A stretch of DNA of 64,000 nucleotides from the NCBI GenBank assembly GCA_024397875.1, contig CP073344.1, positions 859,001 through 923,000 of the forward strand. Direction: 5' to 3'. Below, in pieces: positions 37,012-46,207 of this stretch. The notes beneath the pieces are model-generated. The model made no database searches. It saw only the letters and a list, made by a program, of their open reading frames with translations, and had not been told where the DNA came from. Each line of letters begins with the position of its first letter. Within the stretch, counting starts at the first letter, position 1. The stretch is from Amphritea atlantica (GTDB taxonomy: Bacteria > Pseudomonadota > Gammaproteobacteria > Pseudomonadales > Balneatricaceae). Made by a program: the position numbers and the translations under genes.

Positions 37012-37186
37012 ACGCTTTAAACTTTGCTCTATTGATTGCTGCAGCGATAAATATTTGCCGGGAACCATCAAAGCATGCCGTTATCAGCGGATGTGGGTGA
37101 CAACATCAAAAGTGTCTAACCAGGTTTAAGCGCCAGTCTACCGGACTGATTCATGTGTACCACAAGTATGCGATAGACAGATTTGG

Positions 37187-37207
37187 TCCCGCGCTTCCCG
37201 CGCGGGA
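37187..37207 (+). other. GC hairpin in the leuA leader
   Basis: TCCCGCGC-TTCCC-GCGCGGGA is a perfect 8-bp stem about 70 bp before leuA, followed by only three T residues. It could act as an attenuator or mRNA-stability element. Confidence 0.45.
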
Positions 37208-37278
37208 TTTCAAACCAGACAACGATTCATAAACCCAACAGCTGCCACCGACTGGCAGATACCGAGCAGGACAAAACT

Positions 37279-38937
37279 ATGTTCGACCATCGTAAATACA
37301 GTGCATTTGAGCCGATTCGTCTGACCGACCGTAGCTGGCCAGATAAGACCCTTACACAGGCGCCAGACTGGTGCAGTGTAGACCTGCGGGACGGTAACCA
37401 GGCACTGGTTAATCCGATGAATGTTGAGCAGAAGACGCGACTGTTTGATCTGCTGGTGAAGCTGGGCTTTAAAGAGATTGAAGTGGGTTTTCCTTCAGCG
37501 TCTAAACCTGACTTTGATTTTGTGCGTAAGCTGGTAGATGAGAAGCGGATTCCTGAAGATGTCACCATTCAGGTGCTGACTCAGGCCCGCGAAGATTTGA
37601 TTAAACGCACCTATGAAGCGATGACCGGAGTGAAAAAAGCGGTTATCCATGTGTATAACTCCACCTCAACAGTGCAGCGGGAACAGGTGTTTGGCCAGTC
37701 CCGTGAAGGGATCAAGGCAATTGCGGTTCAGGGCGCGAAATGGGTACAGCAGTATGCCGGTCAGCATCCCGATACCCAGTGGTCTTTCCAGTACTCACCG
37801 GAAAGTTTTAGCGGCACTGAGATGGATTATGCGATTGAAGTCTGCGATGCGGTGATTGATCAGTGGCAGCCTGAGAGTGGCCGGGACATTATTGTTAATC
37901 TGCCGGCAACCGTGGAGATGTCTACGCCGAACCGTTTTGCTGATCAGGTTGAGTATTTCTGCCGTCATCTGAAAAACCGCAGATTTGTACGTATCAGTCT
38001 GCATACCCATAACGACCGGGGCTGTGCAGTGGCTGCTGCAGAACTGGGGGTGCTGGCCGGTGCTGACCGGATTGAGGGGACGCTGATGGGTAACGGTGAG
38101 CGTACCGGCAATATGGATGTGATTACCATGGGAATGAACCTGTACTCCCAGGGGATTGATCCGAAACTGGATTTCTCCGATATCATGGAGATTAACGAAG
38201 TGGTGGAAAGCTGCACCGGTATTCCGGTGGGTGTACGTCATCCCTGGGCAGGTGAACTGGTGTATACCGCATTCTCTGGTAGCCATCAGGATGCAATCCG
38301 TAAGTCAGTGAACTATCACACCGAGCATAAGAAACCACACTGGGATGTGGCTTATCTGCCCATCGATCCGCGGGATATTGGCCGTGAGTATGAAGCCGTG
38401 GTGCGTATTAACTCTCAGAGTGGCAAGGGTGGCGTGGCACTGGTACTTGAACGGGATTACGATATCAGCCTGCCGAAATGGATGCATTTCCCGCTGAGCC
38501 GGGTGGTTCAGGGGGCAGCAGAGCACAGTGGCGTGGAAGTTTCACCGATCAATATTAAGCGTCTGTTTGATGAACACTTTATTACGGTGTCTGACCAGTG
38601 GCAGTTACATGACTATGACCTGCATACTGAAGGCCATCATGTCAGTGCCAGTTTTAAAATCGGTGAAGCACAGTTTGCCGGAGAGGGCGCAGGCGCACTT
38701 GAGGCACTGTGTGCTGCACTGACAACCACATTCGGTTGTTCTATTGAGGTGATACACTTCGATCAGCATGCGATCAGTGGCGGCACCGATGCCAACGCTC
38801 AGGCCTCAGTGGCGGTGCAGATTGACGGTGAAGAGTACTGTGCAGTCGCGGTAGCAGAAGATACGTCTGCGGCGGCACTGCAGGCGATGCTGACCGCCTT
38901 CAGCCGCACCGGTATTGCGGCGGCACAGGCGGCTTAA
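37279..38937 (+). CDS. leuA: 2-isopropylmalate synthase
   Basis: About 552 residues starting MFDHRKYSAFEPIRL, with AGGA upstream of this ATG; a longer frame from 37183 runs through the leader hairpin and is rejected. It condenses acetyl-CoA with 2-oxoisovalerate in leucine synthesis. The catalytic TIM barrel has CSVDLRDGNQALVNPM (metal and substrate site) and SLHTHNDRGCAVAAAELG; the C-terminal regulatory LeuA_dimer domain begins near 430. This is the longer leuA type (~550 residues). It stands alone, without leuBCD, and is probably controlled by the adjacent Lrp-family protein. Confidence 0.94.
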   Translation: MFDHRKYSAFEPIRLTDRSWPDKTLTQAPDWCSVDLRDGNQALVNPMNVEQKTRLFDLLVKLGFKEIEVGFPSASKPDFDFVRKLVDEKRIPEDVTIQVLTQAREDLIKRTYEAMTGVKKAVIHVYNSTSTVQREQVFGQSREGIKAIAVQGAKWVQQYAGQHPDTQWSFQYSPESFSGTEMDYAIEVCDAVIDQWQPESGRDIIVNLPATVEMSTPNRFADQVEYFCRHLKNRRFVRISLHTHNDRGCAVAAAELGVLAGADRIEGTLMGNGERTGNMDVITMGMNLYSQGIDPKLDFSDIMEINEVVESCTGIPVGVRHPWAGELVYTAFSGSHQDAIRKSVNYHTEHKKPHWDVAYLPIDPRDIGREYEAVVRINSQSGKGGVALVLERDYDISLPKWMHFPLSRVVQGAAEHSGVEVSPINIKRLFDEHFITVSDQWQLHDYDLHTEGHHVSASFKIGEAQFAGEGAGALEALCAALTTTFGCSIEVIHFDQHAISGGTDANAQASVAVQIDGEEYCAVAVAEDTSAAALQAMLTAFSRTGIAAAQAA

Positions 38938-38964
38938 ACGCAGGTTAAATGCAATACTGATAAC

Positions 38965-38992
38965 AAGCCCGGCACTGATTGCCGGGCTTTCT
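38965..38992 (+). terminator. Rho-independent terminator of leuA
   Basis: AAGCCCGGCA-CTGAT-TGCCGGGCTT followed by TCTT, 28 bp past the leuA stop and before the convergent nitrilase gene; probably used from both sides. Confidence 0.85.
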
Positions 38993-39029
38993 TATGGGTA
39001 AGGCATGACGGTTAATACTTAGAGAGATC

Positions 39030-39980
39030 TTATTTCTCCGGGTTGTCGGTGAAACTCACCGGAGGCATTGCCCGTCGGTCAACCTCCAGATGGAATATAT
39101 CAGGCCGGTTATAATGTCCGGCAACATCCAGCGCTTTACGGGAATCCCGTGCTGCATCGATATCGATAGTGGCATATAACACTCCTTTTTCATTATGCAA
39201 CGGGCCGGCTACCACACCGCCAAAGGGTTTAACCACCACGGCATCACCGGGATTGATCCATTCATCATCCTGAAACAGGCGATCACGTTCAGGAAAGGAG
39301 GCGGGTATATCGCTGCCCTGCATTGCTGTTGCGGTACTCAGCACCCAGCAACCACCTTCCCGGGCGATATGATTCATCGACGCTATCCAGGTATCGCCGC
39401 TGTCCCAGGTCGGGGCAATATAGAGATCGATATCCTGGGCATAGAGGGCATAGCGTGCCAGTGGCATATAGTTTTCCCAGCAAATCAGGCAGCCAATGCG
39501 ACCAACCGGGGTATCGACCACCTGCAGTCCGCTGGCATCACCAAATCCCCACACCATCCTTTCCGGATTAGTCGGCATTATTTTACGATGCCGGTTAAGC
39601 AGGGAGCCATCACTGCCTATGACCACAACAGTATTGAACAGGGTCGAGCCGCTGAACTCTGAGTCGATCTCGTTCATGCCGATCACCACAACCATATTGT
39701 GTCGGGCGGCAGCTTCGCAAATGGGGTCAAGGTCGCCCCTGGTGATATCGACAGAGTTCTGACGTAACGTGTTGTGGATAGTATTCCCCAGGCCGATATC
39801 GCCGCCGGGTTTCAATCGCCAGATCCAGGTTGGGTATCCGGGCAGAAAAGCTTCGGGAAAAACCAGCAGTTGTACGCCCTGTCTGGCGACCTCGTCAATG
39901 GTTTCAACGGCTTTGTTCACTGAAGCTTTCAGATCCAGGAGTACGGGTGGTTTCTGTGAAATTGCAACATTGATATCCAT
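39030..39980 (-). CDS. Nitrilase family carbon-nitrogen hydrolase
   Basis: The 316-residue protein has the catalytic triad: E43 in LLVFPEAFLPGYP, K133 in RHRKIMPT and C167 in CLICWENYMPLARYALY. The long form with PGYPTWIWRLKPGG and the WENY motif puts it with true nitrilases, which turn nitriles into carboxylic acids and ammonia, rather than amidases or NAD synthetase domains. It is cytoplasmic. GGAGAG lies before the ATG. The natural substrate is unknown and no aldoxime dehydratase is nearby. Confidence 0.9.
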   Translation of the reverse strand: MDINVAISQKPPVLLDLKASVNKAVETIDEVARQGVQLLVFPEAFLPGYPTWIWRLKPGGDIGLGNTIHNTLRQNSVDITRGDLDPICEAAARHNMVVVIGMNEIDSEFSGSTLFNTVVVIGSDGSLLNRHRKIMPTNPERMVWGFGDASGLQVVDTPVGRIGCLICWENYMPLARYALYAQDIDLYIAPTWDSGDTWIASMNHIAREGGCWVLSTATAMQGSDIPASFPERDRLFQDDEWINPGDAVVVKPFGGVVAGPLHNEKGVLYATIDIDAARDSRKALDVAGHYNRPDIFHLEVDRRAMPPVSFTDNPEK

Positions 39981-40070
39981 ACTGTTCTCTCCTTTGCTGT
40001 CCGGGTATACCCGGACCAGCGGGATTTATTTGGCAGCCTGCTGACTCAGGTGGTTAAATAATTATAGAGC

Positions 40071-40505
40071 CTACTCCCGGATCTGTTCGCCGGATCCGCC
40101 AGCTTCAGCAGGGAGGTCTTTCATTTTTGGCAGACCATCGGTCATCCGGTGTACGGTTTCCTGATAGTGCACATGCAGAGCTGGTTCAAATTTTAGCTCT
40201 GGAATCACCGCAGCAGGGACATCGGTGACCCCCATGGATGGGTGTTCGGTAAACAGATGACCGCCGCATGAACGACACCATTTACGAATGCTGCCGGGAG
40301 TTTTTCGATAGCTGTCGATATTGTCTGCACCCTGCGTGACATGCAGTGTTTCGGGCTTCCATAAGGTAAATGCACTGACGGGTCCGGCGGACCAGTGACG
40401 ACAGGATTCACAATGGCAATAGGCCATCAGCAGAGGCTGCGTTGTCACGGTAAAAGTGACTGCACCGCAAAAGCAGCTGCCCTGGTATTTCGGTTGGGTA
40501 TTCAT
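40071..40505 (-). CDS. GFA (CENP-V/Gfa-like) family protein
   Basis: About 144 residues starting MNTQPKYQGSCFCGAVTFTV, chosen over an upstream in-frame start at 40550 because GGGGCG lies before this ATG and it gives the family N-terminus. Zinc cysteines: CFC near 11-13, YCHCESC near 38-44 and WCRSCGG near 86-91. It ends normally, unlike the shorter GFA at 3446. It is divergent from the HxlR regulator, which probably controls it. The enzymatic role is unproven. Confidence 0.86.
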   Translation of the reverse strand: MNTQPKYQGSCFCGAVTFTVTTQPLLMAYCHCESCRHWSAGPVSAFTLWKPETLHVTQGADNIDSYRKTPGSIRKWCRSCGGHLFTEHPSMGVTDVPAAVIPELKFEPALHVHYQETVHRMTDGLPKMKDLPAEAGGSGEQIRE

Positions 40506-40567
40506 GATAGCGCCCCACTGGGTTAAGGGTTTGTGTATTAAGTACAGCATTGGGGCTATATTTTGTT

Positions 40568-40606
40568 AAGTACAGAAATCGTACTTTAAACTACTAAAAC
40601 TGTAGT
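40568..40606. promoter_or_regulatory. Paired HxlR-type operators
   Basis: Two inverted repeats with 7-bp spacers: AAGTAC-N7-GTACTT (40568-40586) and ACTAC-N7-GTAGT (40590-40606). Centres are 21 bp apart, two helical turns. HxlR/YodB proteins bind such short arms with 7-bp gaps. They lie between the divergent GFA and HxlR genes. Confidence 0.65.
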
Positions 40607-40629
40607 GAAGCATCAGAATGGGGGAGTAT

Positions 40630-41334
40630 ATGAAAGGTTACGGACAGTTTTGCCCTATCGCCAAAGCGTGTGAAGCCTTGGGGGAGCGATGGACATTATT
40701 ACTGATTCGTGAGCTATTGTGTGGCAGTCACCGCTATAACGACTTCAAGCGCGGATTACCACTCATCTCTCCGACAATGCTGTCGCAGCGGTTAAATGTG
40801 TTGCAGCAGCGCGGGTTGGTTGAATTGAGGCGCTCTGAAGACAATAAAAGCAGAGAGTACCACCTGACACAGGCCGGACTGGAACTGGAACCGATTGTGA
40901 TGGGGCTGGGGGAGTGGGGCGCTCGCTGGGTCCGCAGCCAGATGTCAGACGATGATCTGAGTGTCGAGTTGTTGATGTGGGATATGCGACGCACAATCAA
41001 CTGTGCAGCCCTGCCAGACTGCCGCACGGTACTGCATTTTGAATTTCACGACCTGGGTCAGCCTTACCGGCACTGGTGGATGCTGGCTGAGAACGACGGG
41101 ATCGATCTGTGTGTTGATGACCCGGGGTTTGATCCTGATCTGCATTTTATCAGTGACCTCAGAACAATGACGGCTCTGTGGCTGGGCGATACGACAATTG
41201 TTGCCGCGGAGTCGGATGACAGACTGAAAATCTGTGGTGCGTCACTGTTACTCCGTAATCTTCCGGAGTGGTTCATGTTCAGTGGTTTTGCCGCGGTTAA
41301 GAGTGGCCTGTCAGACGCGCGGGGCAGCGGCTGA
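40630..41334 (+). CDS. HxlR family transcriptional regulator
   Basis: About 234 residues starting MKGYGQFCPIAKACEALGER. The winged helix continues WTLLLIRELLCGSHRYNDF and SPTMLSQRLNVLQQRGLVEL. The N-terminal Cys (residue 8) is where redox-sensing members such as YodB and HypR carry their reactive thiol. The C-terminal half (about 110-234) is an extra domain beyond the ~110-residue HxlR minimum. An in-frame ATG at 40618 is an alternative start; the chosen ATG has GGGGAG close upstream. Likely targets are itself and the divergent GFA gene. Confidence 0.85.
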   Translation: MKGYGQFCPIAKACEALGERWTLLLIRELLCGSHRYNDFKRGLPLISPTMLSQRLNVLQQRGLVELRRSEDNKSREYHLTQAGLELEPIVMGLGEWGARWVRSQMSDDDLSVELLMWDMRRTINCAALPDCRTVLHFEFHDLGQPYRHWWMLAENDGIDLCVDDPGFDPDLHFISDLRTMTALWLGDTTIVAAESDDRLKICGASLLLRNLPEWFMFSGFAAVKSGLSDARGSG

Positions 41335-41650
41335 TATAACGTCAGCGTAATATCCTGGTCCGGATTCAGTTGATTCTCTTTGCTATATTCGCTGTGACGG
41401 TGAGTCATAATCTGTTTTTTGTGATGCTGCCAATTCGCCTCAGGGAGAGTGGTTTTGAATCGGCAAATAGCGGTATGGGATGAGCCTGTTTACTGTCGGG
41501 GCTATTATGGCGGGGCTTTCGGTTCCCGGGCGATATTGAACCGACCGGGATTAACGCTCTGATGCAGCATATACTCCGCGAGCTGGACGATGAGGCGTTA
41601 CAGCCAGAATCCTCTCCGGCCTGAGGGGAGCGCGGGGCCAGAAACAGGAA
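41335..41650. other. Gene-free stretch with a possible broken small gene
   Basis: Most of the region lacks a plausible gene. From 41480 a frame reads MSLFTVGAIMAGLSVPGRY before a stop at 41537-41539, while a shifted frame continues FPGDIEPTGINALMQHILRE and ends at 41624. Together they resemble one small protein of about 48 residues split by a frameshift near 41520-41535. No family is recognised. Confidence 0.3.
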
Positions 41651-41668
41651 AGCCACCGGAAGGTGGCT
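41651..41668 (-). terminator. Terminator hairpin of the DEAD-box gene
   Basis: AGCCACC-GGAA-GGTGGCT; read on the minus strand the stem is followed by TTTCCTGTTTC, downstream of the helicase gene that ends at 41699. Confidence 0.6.
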
Positions 41669-41698
41669 CTCGCATGATGAATTGTTAAGCTGAACGCT

Positions 41699-43012
41699 TT
41701 AACTGCTGGCTTTGGGATTGGGGCCTGATTTGGGACCGCGGCCAACCCGCTTTTTAGGCGATTTTTTCTGCGAGGCAGATTTTTTCGCTGCCGCTTTAGC
41801 CACCGCTTTCTTGTTTTTAACTTTAGTTTTTTTAGGTTTGGCTTTACCGCCGCCTTTACCCGGTTCCGGTTTTTTCGGTGCCAGTCCCGGGAACGTGATC
41901 CGGGGAAGTTTTTCGCCGATGAAGCGTTCAATCTTACCCAGCGTTGCCCAGTCTAAAGGTTCTACAATCGACCAGACGGTGCCTTTGGCGCCATCACGGC
42001 CTGAGCGTCCAGACCGGTGGACATAGCTGTCGGCTTTCATCGGCAGATAGAGGTTGATTACGTGAGTCAGATCCGGCAGATCCAGTCCGCGACCCACGAC
42101 ATCGGTGGCGATAATGATCTTGATCCGCCCACGGCGCATCTCTTTGATCCGCTGGGTGCGTTCACTCTGGCGCATATCACCATGCAGGCCGTAACAGAGC
42201 ATACCGGCGTTGCGGATGATATTGACCCAGTGCTCTACCTGTTTGCGGCTGTTGACAAAGATAATGCCCTGTTTCAGTTCAGGCTGATGGATCAGTGCTT
42301 TAAGCAGATACTCTTTGTGCTGTTCGTTGTCGGCGCGATAGACATACTGCTCAATATTGGTCGGTATGTGGCGAGGTTGTTCTACAGCGATAATCTGTGA
42401 GTCTTCATTCAACAGGTCTGCGGCAAACTGCTGAATCTTTTCGCCTTCAAGGGTGGCGGAAAACATCAGTGTCTGACGTTTCAGCGGCAGGACATCGGCA
42501 ATCTGTTTTATATCGTGGATAAAGCCAAGGTCGAGCATCCGGTCGGCTTCATCGATGACCAGCATATCGACCAGAGACAGGTCGAGCCACTCCTGGGCAT
42601 TCAGCTCCAGTAGTCGTCCGGGGGTAGCGACCATAATATCGATCGGCTCAGCCAGCATCGCTTTCTGCATACCAAAGGGAACGCCGCCGACAATCAGACA
42701 GCTTTTGATCCGGTTGTGCCGGGTCTGTAGTTCGATAACCTGATAGATCTGTTTCGCCAGCTCCCGGGTAGGGGCCAGAATCAGTATCTGTGGCGCACTG
42801 CTGTGATCCTGATCCTGATCGAATATTTTTTGCAGTGCTGGCAGCACAAAGGCCAGGGTTTTACCTGTTCCGGTGGGGGCTGAAGCCAGCAGATCTAAGC
42901 CATCCATTGCCACAGGAATTGCCTGTTGCTGGATCGGGCGGGGGCTGAGGAAGTTGTTGTCAGCCAGTGGGCCCAGAATTTCCAGATCCAGATTTAGGTC
43001 GATAAAGAACAT
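41699..43012 (-). CDS. DEAD-box ATP-dependent RNA helicase with basic tail
   Basis: The 437-residue protein has Q motif region PIQQQAIP, motif I APTGTGKT, PTREL, TPGR, DEAD, SAT and HRSGRSGRDG, giving a complete two-RecA core (about 1-370). The tail (about 380-437) is Lys/Arg/Pro-rich, as in SrmB- or RhlE-like helicases that work on ribosome assembly or RNA decay. It is one of two DEAD-box genes flanking rapA and is divergent from it. The exact orthology is uncertain. Confidence 0.9.
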   Translation of the reverse strand: MFFIDLNLDLEILGPLADNNFLSPRPIQQQAIPVAMDGLDLLASAPTGTGKTLAFVLPALQKIFDQDQDHSSAPQILILAPTRELAKQIYQVIELQTRHNRIKSCLIVGGVPFGMQKAMLAEPIDIMVATPGRLLELNAQEWLDLSLVDMLVIDEADRMLDLGFIHDIKQIADVLPLKRQTLMFSATLEGEKIQQFAADLLNEDSQIIAVEQPRHIPTNIEQYVYRADNEQHKEYLLKALIHQPELKQGIIFVNSRKQVEHWVNIIRNAGMLCYGLHGDMRQSERTQRIKEMRRGRIKIIIATDVVGRGLDLPDLTHVINLYLPMKADSYVHRSGRSGRDGAKGTVWSIVEPLDWATLGKIERFIGEKLPRITFPGLAPKKPEPGKGGGKAKPKKTKVKNKKAVAKAAAKKSASQKKSPKKRVGRGPKSGPNPKASS

Positions 43013-43277
43013 CGATGGGTACTCACAGGTTTAAAGGCGCAAGCATACATTATTTTTGCCAGTGCGGATATTTCAGTACGCGTGGATTGACCTGTTTATA
43101 GCGGTGATGACGTTAATATTTCATATATTTGCCGGTGATTGTGATTGCGCCTTGAGGTACTCCGCTACAACGCCTATCATTCCGCGCTGACCGGTCGCTG
43201 TCGGCACTAGTTCTGAATATCGTCTATAGTGTCTGCACCGGTATTGTTTCTATCGTTTTCTGTTTGAGAGCTGTCTT

Positions 43278-46151
43278 TTGTCTGAATTTATTCCCGGCCA
43301 ACGCTGGATCAGTAATACCGAATCAAATCTGGGGCTGGGGTTAGTTACCAGCGTATCTAATCGCCGCGTTGAAATTCTGTTTCCAGCCGTTGAAGAGGAG
43401 CGCACCTACGCCATTGATAACGCGCCTCTCAGTCGTGTGGTCTATCCGGTGGGTGAGCAGGTGAGTAATGCCTCGGGCGTTAAAGTCACCATTACTGCTC
43501 AGCAGGAACTCAATGGTTATATGATCTATCAGGTCGAAGATACCGAGGGCGAGGTCCTGGTGTTGGAAGAGCGGGACCTGGACAGCGCCGTGCACTTCAG
43601 CAAGCCCCACGACCGTCTGTTTGCCGGACAGGTCGATAAGCTCAGTCAGTTTAAGTTGCGGGTCGAATCGCTTAAGAATCAGTTTGCCCACCTGCAATCA
43701 GAAAGTTATGGCCTGCTGGGCCCCCGGGTTCAGTTATTGCCCCATCAACTCTATATTGCCCATCAGGTCTCCCGCCGTTTTGCTCCACGGGTATTGTTGG
43801 CGGATGAAGTTGGTCTGGGTAAAACCATCGAAGCGGGACTTATCCTGCATCAGCAGCTGATCAGTGGTAAAGCATCCCGTGCGCTGATCGTGGTGCCCGA
43901 CAGTCTGGTTCATCAGTGGCTGGTAGAGATGCTACGCCGCTTTAATCTGCGCTTTACCATTCTTGATGCGTTGCGCTGTGAGGCACTGGAACTTTCGGAT
44001 GAGGGCGTTAATCCGTTCGAAACCGCACAGATGGTGCTGTGTAACTTATCCTTCCTCAAGTCCAGCCCGGACCGTCTGGTACAGGCGCTGGATGCGGGCT
44101 GGGATATGCTGGTGGTGGATGAAGCGCACCATCTGGTCTGGTCTGAAGAGGAATCCAGTCCGGAATATATCTGTATTGAAGCGCTGGCCCGTGAAGTGAA
44201 AGGGCTTTTGCTGTTAACCGCAACCCCGGAACAGCTGGGCGTTGACAGTCACTTTGCCCGTCTGCGTCTGCTGGATCCCGATCGTTATTACAGTCTGGAA
44301 CAGTTCCGTGCGGAAGAGGAGGGCTATCAGCCGGTCAGTAAACTGGTGGCCCGGTTGTTGGATGAGGATGCCCGTGAACAGCTGAAAGATGCCCCTGAAG
44401 TGTTTACTCAGCTGGGTAGCTATCTTGGCGAAGAGGTGGCTGAACAGCTGCAGGATGAGCTTGAAAACGACTCACTGGATCAGGCGATTCAGGATGCGGT
44501 AGCCAGTCTGCTGGATCATCATGGCACCGGCCGGGTGTTGTTTCGCAACACCCGTGACGGTGTGAGCGGTTTTCCTAAACGGGTGCTGCACAGTTATCCA
44601 CTGCCTGAACCAGAGTTTTATCTTGCCAGCGAACAGCAGTTGCTGGATCAGGCGGATCTGGAAGAGAGACTTCATCCCGAGCTTATTCTGGCAGACCGCT
44701 GGCTCGAAGCGGATCCGCGGGTGGAGTGGCTGGTGGACTGGCTGAAGCAGAATCGTGACCAGAAAGCGCTGGTCATCTGTGCCTATGCGGAAACCGCCAA
44801 ATCGCTGGAAGAACACCTGCGCCTCTACGAAGGCATCCGTTCGTCGGTGTTCCATGAGGGGATGAGCCTGGTCAATCGTGACCGTGCCGCTGCCTACTTT
44901 GCCGATGAAGATGAGAGCGCTCAGGTGCTGATCTGTTCTGAGATCGGCAGTGAAGGACGGAATTTCCAGTTTGCCAGTCATCTGGTGTTGTTTGACCTGC
45001 CGCTGAATCCGGATCTGTTGGAGCAGCGAATCGGTCGTCTCGACCGGATTGGTCAGCGCAATGATGTCCAGATTCATGTGCCTCATTATGAATTCAGCGC
45101 TCAGGCAATCCTGCTGGACTGGTTCCATCGTGGTCTGAACTGTTTTGAACGTGCCTGTCCGGTGGGGCAGGTACTGTTCGATCAGTTCCTGGATGAGCTG
45201 ATTCCGGCCCTGTTTGAGGAGTACGATGAAGCCAATATTGAACAGCTGATCGGCAGTACCCGCGCTGAAGCGGATCGTTTGCTGGAACAGCTGCAGCAGG
45301 GGCGTGATCAGTTGCTGGAACTGAATTCATGCAACCCGGCGAAAGCTGAGGCCATCGCTGAAAGCATGGAGGTTACCGGTAACAGTATTGAGCTGAGCCG
45401 CTACATGGAGAAGATGTTTGATCAGTTTGGCGTTGAACAGCAGGTTCACAGTAGTCAGAGCATTATCCTCAGTCCGGGGGATCATATGCATCATGAAAGC
45501 CTGCCGGGCCTGCCTGCCGATGGTATGACCGCCACCTATAACCGGACCCTCGCTTTGGGCCGGGAGGATATTCAGTTCCTCACCTGGGAACACCCGCTGG
45601 TGCTGGGTACGATGGATATCGTCGTTAATGGCGATTTCGGTAACACTGCAGTGTGTTCTATTAAGCTGCCGCCGCTGAAGCCCGGCACTCTGCTGCTGGA
45701 AGCTATCTTTACCCTGCACTGTGCGGCGCCTAAACAGTTGCAGGTGCAGCGTTATCTGCCCCAGACGCTGAGTCGTATCGTAGTTGATACCAATGGCACC
45801 GATCTCAGTGCAATTCTCACGGAAGCCCATATCAACAACCTGGCTGAGCGGGTTGGGCGGCGTCAGGCGGTGGATATTGTTAAACACACCCGCGATGAGA
45901 TTGGCAAGATGGTGAATCGGGTTGAGGCGATTGCAGAAACCCAACAGCCGGCGATGCTGGCTGAAGCAACGCAGAATGTGGCAGAGCTGCTGGGAGTAGA
46001 ACAGGAGCGTCTCACCGCTCTGGCTGCGGTGAACCCGAATATCCGCCAGGAAGAGATCGATTATCTGGCGCAGAACCGGGCAGAGCTGGAGCATCACCTG
46101 AAGGGGGCTTCACTGAAACTGGATGCGATTCGGGTCATTGTCGCGACCTGA
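43278..46151 (+). CDS. rapA: RNA polymerase-associated ATPase RapA
   Basis: The 957-residue SWI2/SNF2 protein recycles RNA polymerase. The N-terminal Tudor-like region starts IPGQRWISNTESNLGLGLV and continues DRLFAGQVD; the ATPase core has LADEVGLGKTIEAGLIL, DEAHH and TATPEQLG, and the second lobe has GSEGRNFQFASHLVLFDLP and QRIGRLDRIGQ. The length and order match E. coli RapA (968 residues). The start is TTG at 43278, set by the family N-terminus. It is followed 57 bp later by a DEAD-box helicase gene, perhaps in one transcript. Confidence 0.95.
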   Translation: MSEFIPGQRWISNTESNLGLGLVTSVSNRRVEILFPAVEEERTYAIDNAPLSRVVYPVGEQVSNASGVKVTITAQQELNGYMIYQVEDTEGEVLVLEERDLDSAVHFSKPHDRLFAGQVDKLSQFKLRVESLKNQFAHLQSESYGLLGPRVQLLPHQLYIAHQVSRRFAPRVLLADEVGLGKTIEAGLILHQQLISGKASRALIVVPDSLVHQWLVEMLRRFNLRFTILDALRCEALELSDEGVNPFETAQMVLCNLSFLKSSPDRLVQALDAGWDMLVVDEAHHLVWSEEESSPEYICIEALAREVKGLLLLTATPEQLGVDSHFARLRLLDPDRYYSLEQFRAEEEGYQPVSKLVARLLDEDAREQLKDAPEVFTQLGSYLGEEVAEQLQDELENDSLDQAIQDAVASLLDHHGTGRVLFRNTRDGVSGFPKRVLHSYPLPEPEFYLASEQQLLDQADLEERLHPELILADRWLEADPRVEWLVDWLKQNRDQKALVICAYAETAKSLEEHLRLYEGIRSSVFHEGMSLVNRDRAAAYFADEDESAQVLICSEIGSEGRNFQFASHLVLFDLPLNPDLLEQRIGRLDRIGQRNDVQIHVPHYEFSAQAILLDWFHRGLNCFERACPVGQVLFDQFLDELIPALFEEYDEANIEQLIGSTRAEADRLLEQLQQGRDQLLELNSCNPAKAEAIAESMEVTGNSIELSRYMEKMFDQFGVEQQVHSSQSIILSPGDHMHHESLPGLPADGMTATYNRTLALGREDIQFLTWEHPLVLGTMDIVVNGDFGNTAVCSIKLPPLKPGTLLLEAIFTLHCAAPKQLQVQRYLPQTLSRIVVDTNGTDLSAILTEAHINNLAERVGRRQAVDIVKHTRDEIGKMVNRVEAIAETQQPAMLAEATQNVAELLGVEQERLTALAAVNPNIRQEEIDYLAQNRAELEHHLKGASLKLDAIRVIVAT

Positions 46152-46207
46152 ACTCTGTTATCATGACCCGCACTATTCAGATGAATTCAGTATAACCGGA
46201 GCAGACT

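Larger units (their letters stand above)
36904..37278. other. Divergent Lrp-family/leuA control region
   Basis: This 375-bp region holds three Lrp-type palindromes (36917-37011) near the regulator and a GC hairpin at 37187-37207 nearer leuA. No leucine-rich leader peptide was found; the only short ATG frame (37075-37119) has a single Leu codon. Confidence 0.6.

Noticed and set aside
37075..37119. Short ATG frame in the leuA leader as a leucine leader peptide
   Set aside because: It has only one Leu codon in 14, so it cannot act as a leucine attenuator leader.
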